Assembly (NCBI GenBank): GCA_903902745.1
Contig: CAIUWA010000003.1
Coordinates: forward strand, 32,836-96,835
Direction: 5' to 3'
Length of the DNA stretch: 64,000 nt
Origin: an uncultured Opitutia bacterium
Lineage (GTDB): Bacteria > Verrucomicrobiota > Verrucomicrobiia > Opitutales > Opitutaceae
The notes beneath the pieces are model-generated. The model was given only the letters and a program-made list of their open reading frames with translations. It had not been told where the DNA came from and did not search any database. Position numbers and translations under genes: made by a program. Position 1 is the stretch's first letter, and the number at the start of each line of letters is the position of its first letter. Positions 35,614 to 44,050 of the stretch are shown here, piece after piece.

Positions 35614-36600
35614 ATGACGTGGGACGTGCAACTCCGGAAGGGCGTGTGGCTGCCGCAAATCGGCTGGTGGCTGGACGCCCAGACGCGCACGCCACGGTCG
35701 TTCGTCTCGCACGCCCATTCCGACCACATCGCCCGCCACGAGGAAGTGCTGTGCTCGCCCGCCACCGCGCGACTGCTACACGCCCGGTTGCCCGGACGGC
35801 GCAAGGAAACCGTGCTGCCTTTCGGTAAGCCCCACGAGCTCCTACCCGGGGTCACCGCGGTGCTGCACCCGGCCGGGCATATTCTCGGCTCAAGCCAGAT
35901 CCATCTCACGGCGGAGCATGGCACTCTACTCTACACCGGAGATTTCAAGCTGCGGCCCAGCCTCGCGGCCGAGCCCTGTGCTTCGCCGCGAGCCGACGTT
36001 CTCATCATGGAAACAACGTTTGGTCTGCCGCGCTATGTCTTCCCGCCCGAGGCGGAAGTGATCACCGGGATAATTGATTTCTGCCGGCAGGCGATCGCTG
36101 ACGGAGCCACGCCGGTGCTCCTGTGTTACAGCCTAGGCAAGAGCCAGGAGGTGCTGCGCGCCCTCGCGCCGGCGGGCCTGCCGGTCATGCTCCATGAACA
36201 GACGCTTTTTCTCACGCGCATTCACGAGCAGCTTGGGGTCAATTTTCCTCCGTACCGCGAGTTCGACGCCAAGGAAGTCGGCGGCCACATCGTCATTTGC
36301 CCGCCGCAACCCGGCCGCAGCGGCCTACTGAGCCGCATCCCCTCTCCCCGCACCGCCGTGATCACAGGCTGGGCGATCGATCCGGGTGCGATCTACCGTT
36401 ACCAATGCCACGCCGCCTTTCCGCTTTCGGACCACGCGGACTTCAACGATCTCGTGCGCTTCGTGGAACTTGTCCAGCCACGGCGGGTACTCACGCTGCA
36501 CGGGTTTGCCCGGGAGTTCGCCCGGACTCTCCGCGAACGCGGCTGGGACGCCCTCGCCCTTGGCCAGGGCAACCAGCTTGAATTTTCCCTGCCGTCATAA
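35614..36600 (+). CDS. MBL-fold DNA/RNA exonuclease-like protein
   Basis: This 328-residue metallo-beta-lactamase hydrolase of the SNM1/beta-CASP branch resembles the ligase-associated DNA exonucleases. Metal motifs are FVSHAHSDHIARHEE, PAGHILGSSQ, LYTGDFKLRP and FPLSDHADFNDL, with the late His in VLTLHGFA. No DNA ligase gene is adjacent, so the usual ligase partnership is not supported here. The frame is open to 35365 but overlaps the zinc-ribbon gene; ATG 35614 (MTWDVQLRKGVWLP) gives the family start. Confidence 0.85.
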   Translation: MTWDVQLRKGVWLPQIGWWLDAQTRTPRSFVSHAHSDHIARHEEVLCSPATARLLHARLPGRRKETVLPFGKPHELLPGVTAVLHPAGHILGSSQIHLTAEHGTLLYTGDFKLRPSLAAEPCASPRADVLIMETTFGLPRYVFPPEAEVITGIIDFCRQAIADGATPVLLCYSLGKSQEVLRALAPAGLPVMLHEQTLFLTRIHEQLGVNFPPYREFDAKEVGGHIVICPPQPGRSGLLSRIPSPRTAVITGWAIDPGAIYRYQCHAAFPLSDHADFNDLVRFVELVQPRRVLTLHGFAREFARTLRERGWDALALGQGNQLEFSLPS

Positions 36601-36623
36601 TTTGGGATTCGCTCCCTTGAATA

Positions 36624-37478
36624 ATGTATAGTTGGTTGCCCGCTTCCGTCATGCCCCTTGCCCCCCGCCTGTTTCTTATCGCCCTGTTGCTCGGCGTCCG
36701 CGCGTCACTCGGGGCGACCCCGGCGCTCGGCGACGGCGAGGCCCTGACCTACCGGGTGGGCTGGGGCATCTTTTACCACGCCGGGGAAATCCAGATCGGG
36801 GCCCATGCCGCCCCCCCGGAGAGCGGGCAGCCGCGGCTGCGGGTAACCACGACGACCTCGACCCACGGTTTCGCCAAGGCCCTGTACACCTTCGAGGCCC
36901 GCGGGGATGCGCTGTTCGATGTTACCACCGGCCGTTTGCTTTCGACGGAGGAGACCAGCAAGTCGGAGTCCAAGCAGACCAAAAACTCAGTCTTGTTCGA
37001 TTACGCCAAGTCCAGCGCCAGCTACGTCAATGAGATCAATCCCGCCAAATCCGCGACGCTGGTCATGCCCGCGGGCGAACCGATGGACCTCATCATGAGC
37101 CTGGTCCAGACCCGATCCTGGAACCTGAAACCGGGCGAAAAGCGCGACGCGCTCGTGATCTTCGACGACGAATTCTATGAACTGACAATTCATGCCGAGG
37201 CCTATGAGGAGGTGACCACGCCGCTCGGCACGTTCAACACCCTCCTGCTGGTGCCCCGCATGGAGAAGACTCCGCCCAAGGGCATGTTCAAGCGCGGCTC
37301 CGGCGTGAAGGTCTGGATCTCGCAGGATCAGCTCCGGCTGCCGGTGAAGTTCCAGGTGGAGTTCAATTTTGGCTCGGGCGTGGCGTCCCTCATCGACTAT
37401 CAGCTCCCTTCCGCCCCCACCGCGACGCCTCCCACCGTCCCGGACTCCAAGCCGCCGGCGGCCAAGGCCTCACCGTGA
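36624..37478 (+). CDS. Secreted DUF3108-domain protein
   Basis: This exported 284-residue protein has signal LFLIALLLGVRASLGA and then a DUF3108 beta-barrel-like domain: LTYRVGWGIFYHAGEIQIGA, LYTFEARGDALFDVTTG, a basic-Asp core around FDDEFYELTIHAEAYEEVTTPLG with GTFNTLLLVPRM, and VKVWISQDQLRLPVKFQVE. The tail is Pro-rich. The role is unknown; members are periplasmic or outer-membrane linked. ATG 36624 was chosen, and ATG 36651 is possible. The 3' end overlaps the convergent glycosylase gene by 9 nt. Confidence 0.84.
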   Translation: MYSWLPASVMPLAPRLFLIALLLGVRASLGATPALGDGEALTYRVGWGIFYHAGEIQIGAHAAPPESGQPRLRVTTTTSTHGFAKALYTFEARGDALFDVTTGRLLSTEETSKSESKQTKNSVLFDYAKSSASYVNEINPAKSATLVMPAGEPMDLIMSLVQTRSWNLKPGEKRDALVIFDDEFYELTIHAEAYEEVTTPLGTFNTLLLVPRMEKTPPKGMFKRGSGVKVWISQDQLRLPVKFQVEFNFGSGVASLIDYQLPSAPTATPPTVPDSKPPAAKASP

Positions 37479-38015
37479 TTTCAGCGCGGCGGGATCAAAC
37501 GTGAACCGCCAGGGCTTTTTCGACCAGACGGGCCCGGCATAGCCCACTCCGATGCGCGGAGTGGCCTGCAGCAAGCGCCGTGGCACCCGGACGCCGCGGT
37601 CCTCGAGCCACAAGCCGCTCGGGCGCGCCGCCGCCGCGCTGTTCAACGTGCGATTGATCGCAAGGCTCCGGGTCAGCCGGCCGGGCCCGCTGATGCCCTC
37701 CACCCCGCGGATCAGCACGGCCGCCGGCCAGTCCTTCGGGCCGCTGACGAGGTTGAGCATTTCGTGCATGCCGTAGCAGAGGTACACGTACCAGCGTCCC
37801 CCCGCAGCGTACATGACCGCGGTGCGCCGCGTACGGCCCGCGCGGGCGTGGCAGGCCAGGTCGCTTTCGCCGTGGTAGGCCTCGACCTCGGTGATCAACC
37901 TGGCCTCGCTGCGCCCATTTTGGCGCCGGCGCACGAGATGCTTCCCCAGCAGCCAGCGCGCAAGTGCGACCGTGTTTTTTCTCCGCAGCGCTTTCGCTTT
38001 AATAATCCGGCCCAT
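37470..38015 (-). CDS. 3-methyladenine DNA glycosylase (AAG/MPG type)
   Basis: This base-excision enzyme removes alkylated and deaminated purines. It has 181 residues, as in bacterial members. Family segments are LARWLLGKHLVRR, ITEVEAYHGESDLACHA (catalytic Glu), GGRWYVYLCYGMHEMLNLV and AVLIRGVEG. The conserved PGRLTRSLAINRTLN segment and the terminal Trp-Arg segment PWRF are also present. ATG 38015 (MGRIIKAKALRRKN) was chosen from a frame open to 38051. It is divergent from the MFS gene with only a few dozen nt between starts. Confidence 0.93.
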   Translation of the reverse strand: MGRIIKAKALRRKNTVALARWLLGKHLVRRRQNGRSEARLITEVEAYHGESDLACHARAGRTRRTAVMYAAGGRWYVYLCYGMHEMLNLVSGPKDWPAAVLIRGVEGISGPGRLTRSLAINRTLNSAAAARPSGLWLEDRGVRVPRRLLQATPRIGVGYAGPVWSKKPWRFTFDPAALKSR

Positions 38016-38041
38016 GCCGCTTTCATTTGGATAAACGCATC

Positions 38042-39451
38042 GTGAACGCAACCACCGCGCGCGCCACCGCCGTCCGGCACAAGGCCAACCTGCTCCGCTC
38101 CCTCCGGCTCTGCACCGCCGAGGGGATCATGGCCATGCCCATCGTGACGATGTCGCTGCCGGTAAATGTCTTCATGACGGCCCTGGTCGCGAAGGCGTTC
38201 ACGCTGCCGATGACGACCATCGGGCTGATCAGTGCCCTGCCCTTCGTGGGCAATTTCCTGCAGATCTTTGCCGCGCCCTTCCTCGCCAAATGGCGTCCAC
38301 CCAAGACCGTCTCGATCACCGCGGCGGCGCTGCACCTCGTGACCTGGGCCGCGCTGGGCGTCTTCCTCCCGTGGGTGCCGCGCGATCATCCCGCCGCCGC
38401 CGGGCACTGGTTCATCGTCTGGTTCCTGCTTTCCAGCTGCTTCTCCGCCGTGGCGGGCGTGTCCTGGAACGCCTGGATCCAGGAATGGGTGCCGGGCCGG
38501 CTGCGCGGGAAATTTTTCGGGCGGCGCAACGCCACGCTGCAGGTTTCGACCCTGACCTTTCTGCTAGTCGCCGGCTGGGCGCTCGCGCGCTGGAATTATG
38601 CGGTCCCGGTTTTCCAGCTCATCATCGCCGGCGCCGCGTTCATGCGCGTATTCTCGTTGCGCTGGCAATGGCAGAGCCCCACCCGGGAGCACCGGCCCGC
38701 CACCGCTCCGCTGCTGTCGCTGGGGCGCCAATGGCGCGTGGTCGGCACCGCCCGTTCCTTCCTCCTCTTCATCGCCTTCGGCGCGGTATGGTCGTTCGCC
38801 GCCAACTGCTTCGGCCCGTTCTACCACGTGTTCATGTTCGAGCAACTCGGCCTGTCGGCCTTCGACGTCGGCCTCCTGTCCACGCTTTCCCAGCTCGGCG
38901 GCGTGCTTTCCCTCTCCGCCTGGGGCCTCCTGCTCGACCGCTACGGCAACAAGCCGGTCATGACGGTTTCGCTCCTCCTCTGGCAGGGGCAGAATTTCCT
39001 GTGGTGTTTTCTCACTCCAGCCAACCGCTGGATGCTTTACGCCATGTGGATGTGGGGTGGCATCACCAGCGCGGGCTTCGTGCTCGGGCAGTTCACCATC
39101 CTGCTCCGGCTCATCCCGGTGGAGGCCAAGAATCTCGCCCTGGGCTTCAACCTCGCCGTGACCTCGCTGTTCGCCGCCGTCGCACCCGTGGCTGGTGGCT
39201 GGATCCTCACCTGGGCGCTCGGACGCTGGAGCGACCCGCTCGCCGTCTACCACGTGTGCTTTCTGCTCCAGCCCGTCCTGGCCATTGCCGGCTGTGTGCT
39301 GCTGCTGCGGGTTAATGAGCCACAAGCCAGTTCGCTCACCATGGTTTTCGGCGCGATGCGCAACATCCGCACCCTGAGCGGCGTGCTGGGACTGAGCTTC
39401 CTGACCAACTACGTTTTCTTCAAGGCGCCGCGCAAGGACCACGAGCGGTGA
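38042..39451 (+). CDS. MFS transporter
   Basis: This inner-membrane transporter (about 469 residues) has around twelve hydrophobic segments. The characteristic MFS loop is GLLLDRYGNKP between segments 8 and 9, with a similar charged loop in the N-terminal half (FFGRRNATLQVSTLTFLLV). The substrate is unknown. The N-terminus is uncertain: no ATG precedes the first helix, and GTG 38042 or TTG 38027 are the candidate starts. The last 25 residues include FLTNYVFFKAPRKDHER. A 205-nt gap without clear features follows. Confidence 0.83.
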   Translation: MNATTARATAVRHKANLLRSLRLCTAEGIMAMPIVTMSLPVNVFMTALVAKAFTLPMTTIGLISALPFVGNFLQIFAAPFLAKWRPPKTVSITAAALHLVTWAALGVFLPWVPRDHPAAAGHWFIVWFLLSSCFSAVAGVSWNAWIQEWVPGRLRGKFFGRRNATLQVSTLTFLLVAGWALARWNYAVPVFQLIIAGAAFMRVFSLRWQWQSPTREHRPATAPLLSLGRQWRVVGTARSFLLFIAFGAVWSFAANCFGPFYHVFMFEQLGLSAFDVGLLSTLSQLGGVLSLSAWGLLLDRYGNKPVMTVSLLLWQGQNFLWCFLTPANRWMLYAMWMWGGITSAGFVLGQFTILLRLIPVEAKNLALGFNLAVTSLFAAVAPVAGGWILTWALGRWSDPLAVYHVCFLLQPVLAIAGCVLLLRVNEPQASSLTMVFGAMRNIRTLSGVLGLSFLTNYVFFKAPRKDHER

Positions 39452-39656
39452 CCTGGCGGCCCGGCGCGGCCAGGCCCGCCGGCGACTCCACGAGGCAGAA
39501 TATAACGGACTGGCGGTCCTACTGTCCCTGCCGCTCTCCCCTCGGACCGAGGCACATTGACGCATTCCCCTCGTGGCGCTGTGATTTGTCTGAACTTTTT
39601 ACCCCCGCTGTGGTCGCTTACAAAGCGACGTGCCCGTTGCGCTTGCCCCACCTGCC

Positions 39657-40328
39657 ATGAATAAAACCGCCGTCATCTTTCTCCTCGTGGCCTTCGCCGG
39701 CTTGGCCGCCTTCTTCGGCTATCGCAGCTACAAGGCCAACAATGATCGGATCATCGCCGAGCAGCGCAGCGCGGCCGAGCGCGCGGCGGCTGACTCAAAC
39801 AAGCTCGAAGCCGAGCGGCGCGCGGCGGCCGACGCCGAGGCCCGGCGCCTCGGCGAACTGAAAGCCCGCCAGGATCTCGCTGACGCGGAGAAAAAACTGG
39901 CTGATCTCCGGCGCGAACAAGTGGCAGCCGAGGATGCCCGGCGATCCGCCGAGGCGGAAGCCGCCCGCTTGACGGTCGAAAGGGAACGCCTGGGCCGCGA
40001 ACGGGAAGCCGCCCAAGGCGAGGCCCGGCGCCTGGCCGAGCTGCGTGAACGCGAAACCTCCGAGGCGGAACGCGCCCGGCTCGATGCCCTGCGCCGTCTG
40101 CAGGAGGCGGAGCAGCAGAAGCGCGAGCTCGCCGACCGCGAAGCCGCGCGACTGGCCGCCCTACAGCGCCAGCAGGAAATCGAGGCCAAGGCCAACCAGC
40201 GGCGCGAATATCTGGCCCGCTCCATTTACCCCAACGACTATAAGCGCCGGGAGCACTATTACATGCAGATCGACATGTTCAATTCCTCCCAGGATGAGGC
40301 ACCAGCCAAGGCGGCACCTCTGAAATAA
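39657..40328 (+). CDS. Membrane-anchored coiled-coil protein
   Basis: This 223-residue protein starts with one membrane helix ([18 protein letters not shown]). A long Ala/Glu/Arg-rich coiled coil (about residues 30-190) follows, with repeated [10 protein letters not shown] / [20 protein letters not shown] heptads, then a short C-terminal [12 protein letters not shown] segment. It resembles no named family to me, and structural or scaffold roles are guesses. Base composition is as in neighbours. It is followed by a GC-rich hairpin (40355-40400). Confidence 0.78.
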   Translation: MNKTAVIFLLVAFAGLAAFFGYRSYKANNDRIIAEQRSAAERAAADSNKLEAERRAAADAEARRLGELKARQDLADAEKKLADLRREQVAAEDARRSAEAEAARLTVERERLGREREAAQGEARRLAELRERETSEAERARLDALRRLQEAEQQKRELADREAARLAALQRQQEIEAKANQRREYLARSIYPNDYKRREHYYMQIDMFNSSQDEAPAKAAPLK

Positions 40329-40354
40329 GCCGGGCGAAAGTTGCGCGGCTTTCC

Positions 40355-40400
40355 AACCCGCCCTTCGGGGTTCGAAAGGCGGGTCAGAGACCCGCCTTAC
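40355..40400. repeat. Intergenic hairpins (AACCCGCCCTTCGGGGTT and AAGGCGGGTC pairs)
   Basis: Two adjacent stems are visible: a TTCG-loop hairpin and the perfect 10-bp AAGGCGGGTC/GACCCGCCTT with a 3-nt loop (40376-40398). A short T run follows. It may terminate transcription after the coiled-coil gene. Confidence 0.65.
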
Positions 40401-40471
40401 TTTGTCCACCGTGTTGGGTAATAATCAGGATCCGGCACACTGTTAAAAAGAAGCCTTGCTTTCGCTCGGTC

Positions 40472-40494
40472 AAAACCGCTTATTTCGCGGTTTT
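40472..40494 (+). promoter_or_regulatory. Hairpin immediately before rplU (possible leader/attenuator)
   Basis: The perfect 8-bp stem AAAACCGC/GCGGTTTT with loop TTATTTC ends only 4 nt before the rplU ATG at 40499. It occupies the place where a Shine-Dalgarno sequence would be, and the T-rich 3' side also looks like an intrinsic terminator. Either role would couple L21 synthesis to the fold. This is inference from position; no known L21-leader consensus was recognised. Confidence 0.6.
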
Positions 40495-40498
40495 ATTC

Positions 40499-40813
40499 AT
40501 GAAAGCCACCATCAAAACCCAAGGCCAGCAGTTCACCGTGACGGAGGGGGATATCCTCATCGTTAACCGTTACCCGAACACCGTGGCCGGGGCGATCGTC
40601 GAGATCAAGGACGTGCTCGCCACTGGCGAGGGCGAGAGCTTCAAGGTCGGCACCCCCACCCTTCCCGGTGCCTCCGTCTCCGCCAAAATCCTTGAGAACA
40701 AGCGCGGTGACAAGGTCATCGTCTTCAAGAAGAAGAAGCGCAAGGGCATGGAGCGCAAGCGCGGCCATCGCCAGGAACTTTCCGTCATCAAGATCGAGTC
40801 CATCACAGCTTAA
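40499..40813 (+). CDS. rplU: 50S ribosomal protein L21
   Basis: This 104-residue large-subunit protein binds 23S rRNA together with L20. The N-terminal [18 protein letters not shown] and the C-terminal [20 protein letters not shown], with its conserved GHRQ, match bacterial L21. The usual partner rpmA follows 12 nt later. The ATG lies 4 nt after a perfect hairpin and has no Shine-Dalgarno sequence. Confidence 0.97.
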   Translation: MKATIKTQGQQFTVTEGDILIVNRYPNTVAGAIVEIKDVLATGEGESFKVGTPTLPGASVSAKILENKRGDKVIVFKKKKRKGMERKRGHRQELSVIKIESITA

Positions 40814-40825
40814 GGAGTCCACGTC

Positions 40826-41071
40826 ATGGCGCATAAAACAGGTCAGGGTTCATCCACTAACGGGCGCGAGAGCCAGTCAAAGCGGCTCGGCATCAAGGCC
40901 TTTGGCGGCGAGACCGTCACCGCCGGCACCATCATTGTCCGCCAGCGCGGCAGCAAACATCACGCGGGCAAGAACGTCGGCATCGGCCGCGACTGGTCGC
41001 TCTTTGCGCTGAAGCCCGGCGTGGTGAAGTTCGACAAGGTTCACCGCAAGGTCTCCATCGTCACGGCCTGA
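40826..41071 (+). CDS. rpmA: 50S ribosomal protein L27
   Basis: This 81-residue protein acts at the peptidyl-transferase centre. The N-terminus [20 protein letters not shown] is the canonical L27 arm without the cleaved leader seen in Firmicutes, and [13 protein letters not shown] and [13 protein letters not shown] follow. A ribosome binding site AAGGAG precedes the ATG, one of few clear ones in the window. Together with rplU it forms a two-gene operon closed by an intrinsic terminator. Confidence 0.97.
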   Translation: MAHKTGQGSSTNGRESQSKRLGIKAFGGETVTAGTIIVRQRGSKHHAGKNVGIGRDWSLFALKPGVVKFDKVHRKVSIVTA

Positions 41072-41093
41072 GTCCCTCGGGACGTTTGATTTT

Positions 41094-41122
41094 CCGGCGC
41101 CGGGTTTTCCGGCGCCTTTTTT
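41094..41122 (+). terminator. Rho-independent terminator after rpmA
   Basis: Perfect 8-bp stem GGCGCCGG/CCGGCGCC with a 5-nt loop, followed by six T residues. It begins about 23 nt after the rpmA stop. Confidence 0.93.
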
Positions 41123-41170
41123 GTGTGTTGCTTGCCCGGGGCGGACGGCGTGAGCGTTGCATCCTCTTCC

Positions 41171-41494
41171 ATGCCTTCCCGCCTCGATGATCTTCGCCGC
41201 CATCGGGTACTGCTGCAGGAGCACATCAATCTGCTCGACCAGGAGATAGCGGAGGAGTCCAAAAAAAGTCAGGGCGGCGCCCCCGCGGCGCGAGTTGAGC
41301 CGCCGCGTCCCGTGCCCCCGACGCCCTCCCCCGTGGCGGCGGCGGAAGCCGACCGGTTGTTTGCGCAGTTCCGCACCGAGGAGGAGAAAACCAGCGCCCC
41401 GCCGTCGCGCTCGGGCTGCTGGGTGATCTTCTGGGTGATCCTGCTCGCACTGGTCGGCCTCGTCAGCGGGCTGGGTTATTTTCTCTATCGCTGA
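41171..41494 (+). CDS. Small tail-anchored membrane protein
   Basis: This 107-residue protein of unknown function has an N-terminal helical segment (LDDLRRHRVLLQEHINLLDQ), a Pro/Ala-rich linker and a C-terminal membrane helix (CWVIFWVILLALVGLVSGLG). The ATG at 41171 was chosen. It precedes the hypothetical gene at 41576 and the actin-like gene at 42085 on the same strand, and a role with the actin is possible but unproven. Confidence 0.65.
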   Translation: MPSRLDDLRRHRVLLQEHINLLDQEIAEESKKSQGGAPAARVEPPRPVPPTPSPVAAAEADRLFAQFRTEEEKTSAPPSRSGCWVIFWVILLALVGLVSGLGYFLYR

Positions 41495-41575
41495 AGCGCC
41501 CTCCGGCCGGAAGTTTTTCCGGCGACAAAGATTTCCGCGAACCGCGCGACAAATCCGCGGTCTGGCGCCGCGACA

Positions 41576-42031
41576 TTGAACGTCCCATCCCTTCAATCTC
41601 CGCCTTCCGAGCCAGCTCCGTGCGCCAAAGTGCTGCATCTTTACCGGCGCATCTGTGTGCTGCGCGCCACCGGCGAGGCTTTTGCAGCGAGTCGCCTGGA
41701 GTCCGACGAACTGCCCCGGGCCGTGGCTGAAGCCACCGCGGCCGGAATACCCGAGGATTCCTGGCCCTTGCGGTTTGCCGCCGAGGAAAAGCGCGTCGCC
41801 GATGCCGAGCTGCTCGCCGAACTGCTTGTGCCGCTGCTGGCCGAACGCCTGCCTTGGCCCAGATCTCCCGCCACCGCCGGCTTGTCCGCGGTCCTCGATG
41901 CCTTCCCCGCCAAGTCGGCGGCCCGGCCGGAGCCCGGCGCCCCGCCCCCGACTGTTGCCGACCTCATCGAGGGCATGCTGGCCCAGGAGCGCGGCGAACA
42001 CCGCCAACGCGCCACGCGCCGGGCCTCCTAG
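41576..42031 (+). CDS. Hypothetical helical protein
   Basis: This 151-residue alpha-helical protein is rich in Ala, Leu, Arg and Glu, with a Pro-rich hinge and a C-terminal helix (TVADLIEGMLAQERGEHRQR). No domain is recognised. The start is uncertain: the frame begins at TTG 41576, and a GTG at 41630 is the alternative. It lies about 54 nt upstream of the actin-like gene on the same strand. Confidence 0.5.
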   Translation: MNVPSLQSPPSEPAPCAKVLHLYRRICVLRATGEAFAASRLESDELPRAVAEATAAGIPEDSWPLRFAAEEKRVADAELLAELLVPLLAERLPWPRSPATAGLSAVLDAFPAKSAARPEPGAPPPTVADLIEGMLAQERGEHRQRATRRAS

Positions 42032-42084
42032 AATCCCTCTGCTTCGTTCCTTCGCCCTCCCGGTGTTTTTAACCAAAAATCCAT

Positions 42085-43233
42085 ATGATCTCCGCCACTC
42101 TCGAAAAGCCCGCCGCACCCGCCAACGTCTCCACCCCGACCAGCGCATCCCGCCCCGGCACCGTCAAGTCCGCCAAAACCGTGCTGGTGGGTTTTGACCT
42201 CGGCACCAACAAATCCTGCGTACTCTCCGGTCCGCCCGGATCCACCGACATTGTCCTCAGCAAGATCGTCCCATCCGTGGTCGGCTATGTCCGTGACGGC
42301 ATCGTGGACGGGATCATTGCCGGCAACGCCACCGTCCTCTACGGCGAGGAGGCGATGCGCAACCTGCTACACGTGCGGCTCGTCGCGCCGCTAGAGAATG
42401 GCATCATCGCCCATCCCGAGGCCGCCCGTGATTTTTTCCAGCACATCCGCTCGCTGGTCGATCCCTCCGGCCAGGCCGAGATCCGCGCCGTGGTGGGCGT
42501 GCCCGCCAACGCCGGCGAACCGGCGCGCGAGGACATCCGCCGCTGCGCCCAAGGGGTCTTTGACCGCATCCTCCTGATACCCGAGCCGTTTCTCGCCGCC
42601 TTGGGCTACCGCGATGATTCCCGGGTCGGCCAGCCGGGCTACATCGACCCGGTCGTCAACTCGCTCTTCATCGACATCGGCGGCTGCACCAGCGACATCT
42701 GCCTGGTGCAGGGATACTTTCCCACGCGGGAGGACCAGATCAGCGTGGCTTTTGCCGGCGATGCCATTGACCAGCTGATGAGCGACGAGCTCGACCGCAC
42801 CTATCCCAACAACGGCCTTTCCCACCACAAGGTGCGCGAGATCAAGGAAACGCATGGCTACGTGGGCCCCAGCCGGCGGCCGCTCGATGTGAAGGTCATC
42901 ATGGGCGGCAAGGGCCACACCATTGAACTCAGCGACGTGATCGGCCGCGCGTGCAACACCCTCGTCGACAAAATCTACCCGGCGGTGACCACGCTGATTG
43001 AACGCGCCTCCTCCGATTCCGTGGTCACCTTGCTGCAAAACATCATCGTGACCGGCGGCGGCTCGCAAATGAAGGGCTTCGACACCGTGCTGCAGAAGCG
43101 ACTGGCCGACGACGGCTACGAGACGCCGAAAGTCCAGCTCGCCGGGCAGGATTACAAGCGCTACGTCGCGGTTGGCGCCCTCAAGGCCGCCCGCGGCGCA
43201 CGCGAGAACCAGTGGCAGCACCTGCTGGCGTAG
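42085..43233 (+). CDS. Actin-like ATPase (MamK/MreB family)
   Basis: This 382-residue cytoskeletal ATPase of the actin/Hsp70 superfamily is predicted to polymerise. The nucleotide pocket is complete: phosphate-1 LVGFDLGTNKSCVLS, phosphate-2 SLFIDIGGCTSDICLV and adenosine motif NIIVTGGGSQMKGFDTVL. An N-terminal 30-residue Ala/Pro/Thr-rich extension precedes the fold. The sequence pattern is closer to MamK-type filaments than to canonical MreB, and mreCD genes are absent. The cargo or process it organises is unknown. ATG 42085 was chosen. Confidence 0.82.
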   Translation: MISATLEKPAAPANVSTPTSASRPGTVKSAKTVLVGFDLGTNKSCVLSGPPGSTDIVLSKIVPSVVGYVRDGIVDGIIAGNATVLYGEEAMRNLLHVRLVAPLENGIIAHPEAARDFFQHIRSLVDPSGQAEIRAVVGVPANAGEPAREDIRRCAQGVFDRILLIPEPFLAALGYRDDSRVGQPGYIDPVVNSLFIDIGGCTSDICLVQGYFPTREDQISVAFAGDAIDQLMSDELDRTYPNNGLSHHKVREIKETHGYVGPSRRPLDVKVIMGGKGHTIELSDVIGRACNTLVDKIYPAVTTLIERASSDSVVTLLQNIIVTGGGSQMKGFDTVLQKRLADDGYETPKVQLAGQDYKRYVAVGALKAARGARENQWQHLLA

Positions 43234-43252
43234 GTTGAAAATTGTAGCGGCG

Positions 43253-43301
43253 GTCTACTTGTCCGCTATAGCTTCAGCGACGCTCATAGAGCGCCGCTAC
43301 A
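43253..43301. repeat. Palindromic element, TGTAGCGGCG type, copy 1
   Basis: TGTAGCGGCG at the left end and CGCCGCTACA at the right end are perfect inverted termini, with inner GGTCTACTTGTCCGC and TCAGCGACG words. The larger copy 2 is at 52369-52458. It follows the actin-like gene by 20 nt. Confidence 0.82.
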
Positions 43302-43359
43302 ACAAGCGGATCCCATCGCAAACCAGCCCGGCATTGCACCGCAGGGCCGAGTTCATAGC

Positions 43360-43740
43360 ATGGCCGGAATGTTTCCCCTCCCTTCGCGCAATGTTCTCGG
43401 CGGCCCGCTCAAGCCCTGCTCGGTTTCACCGGTCACAGGCTTCTTCCGCAACGGCCACTGCGACACCTGCGCCGAGGATGAGGGCTGCCATACGGTTTGC
43501 GTCGAGGTCTCGGCCGAGTTCCTCGAATTCAGCCTCGCCGATGGCAACGACCTTTCCACGCCGCGGCCGGAGTATGATTTCCCCGGCTTGAAGCCCGGCG
43601 ACCGCTGGTGCCTGTGCGCCACGCGCTGGCTCGCCGCGCTGGAGGCCAACCAGGCCGCACCGATTTCGCTGGCCGCCACGCACGCGCGGACGCTTGAGAT
43701 CATCCCGCTGGAACTGCTCCAGCAGCACGCCACGGCCTGA
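43360..43740 (+). CDS. DUF2237-family protein
   Basis: This 126-residue soluble protein matches DUF2237 throughout: NVLGGPLKPCSVSPVTGFFR, CHTVCVEVSAEFLEFSLADG, GNDLSTPRPEYDFPGLKPGD, RWCLCATRW. The conserved cysteines are all present. The biochemical function is unknown. It is followed 24 nt later by a VF530-type gene and then ogt. Confidence 0.9.
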   Translation: MAGMFPLPSRNVLGGPLKPCSVSPVTGFFRNGHCDTCAEDEGCHTVCVEVSAEFLEFSLADGNDLSTPRPEYDFPGLKPGDRWCLCATRWLAALEANQAAPISLAATHARTLEIIPLELLQQHATA

Positions 43741-43764
43741 CCTGATTTCTGGAAGCTCCCAGCC

Positions 43765-43980
43765 ATGCCCGAACCACAGGCCAACAATCCCCTCCATGGC
43801 GTCACCCTGGAGATGATGCTCCACCGGCTCGTCGAAGTCCACGGCTGGGAGGAAATGGGCCGGCGCATCGAGATCCGGTGCTTCAATTACGACCCCAGCA
43901 TCAAATCCAGCCTCCAATTCCTGCGCCGAACTCCCTGGGCGCGGCAGAAGGTCGAGCAGCTCTACCTCCAGTCGATCTAG
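43765..43980 (+). CDS. VF530-family DNA-binding protein (DUF2132)
   Basis: This 71-residue protein matches the VF530 fold nearly end to end: [59 protein letters not shown]. The family structure binds DNA in vitro, but its cellular role is unclear. It is probably co-transcribed with the DUF2237 gene upstream and ogt downstream. Confidence 0.92.
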   Translation: MPEPQANNPLHGVTLEMMLHRLVEVHGWEEMGRRIEIRCFNYDPSIKSSLQFLRRTPWARQKVEQLYLQSI

Positions 43981-44050
43981 GCCGGATTTCCGGGCGCCAG
44001 CCTTGCTTCACTCCCTCGATCCGACTCACTTGCTCCAATCCCTCCCACCC

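Noticed and set aside
35614..36600. DNA ligase-associated operon
   Set aside because: The MBL protein resembles ligase-associated exonucleases, but no ligase or Lhr-like helicase gene is adjacent.
39452..39656. Small gene between MFS transporter and coiled-coil gene
   Set aside because: Only short frames without coding bias or family match are present.
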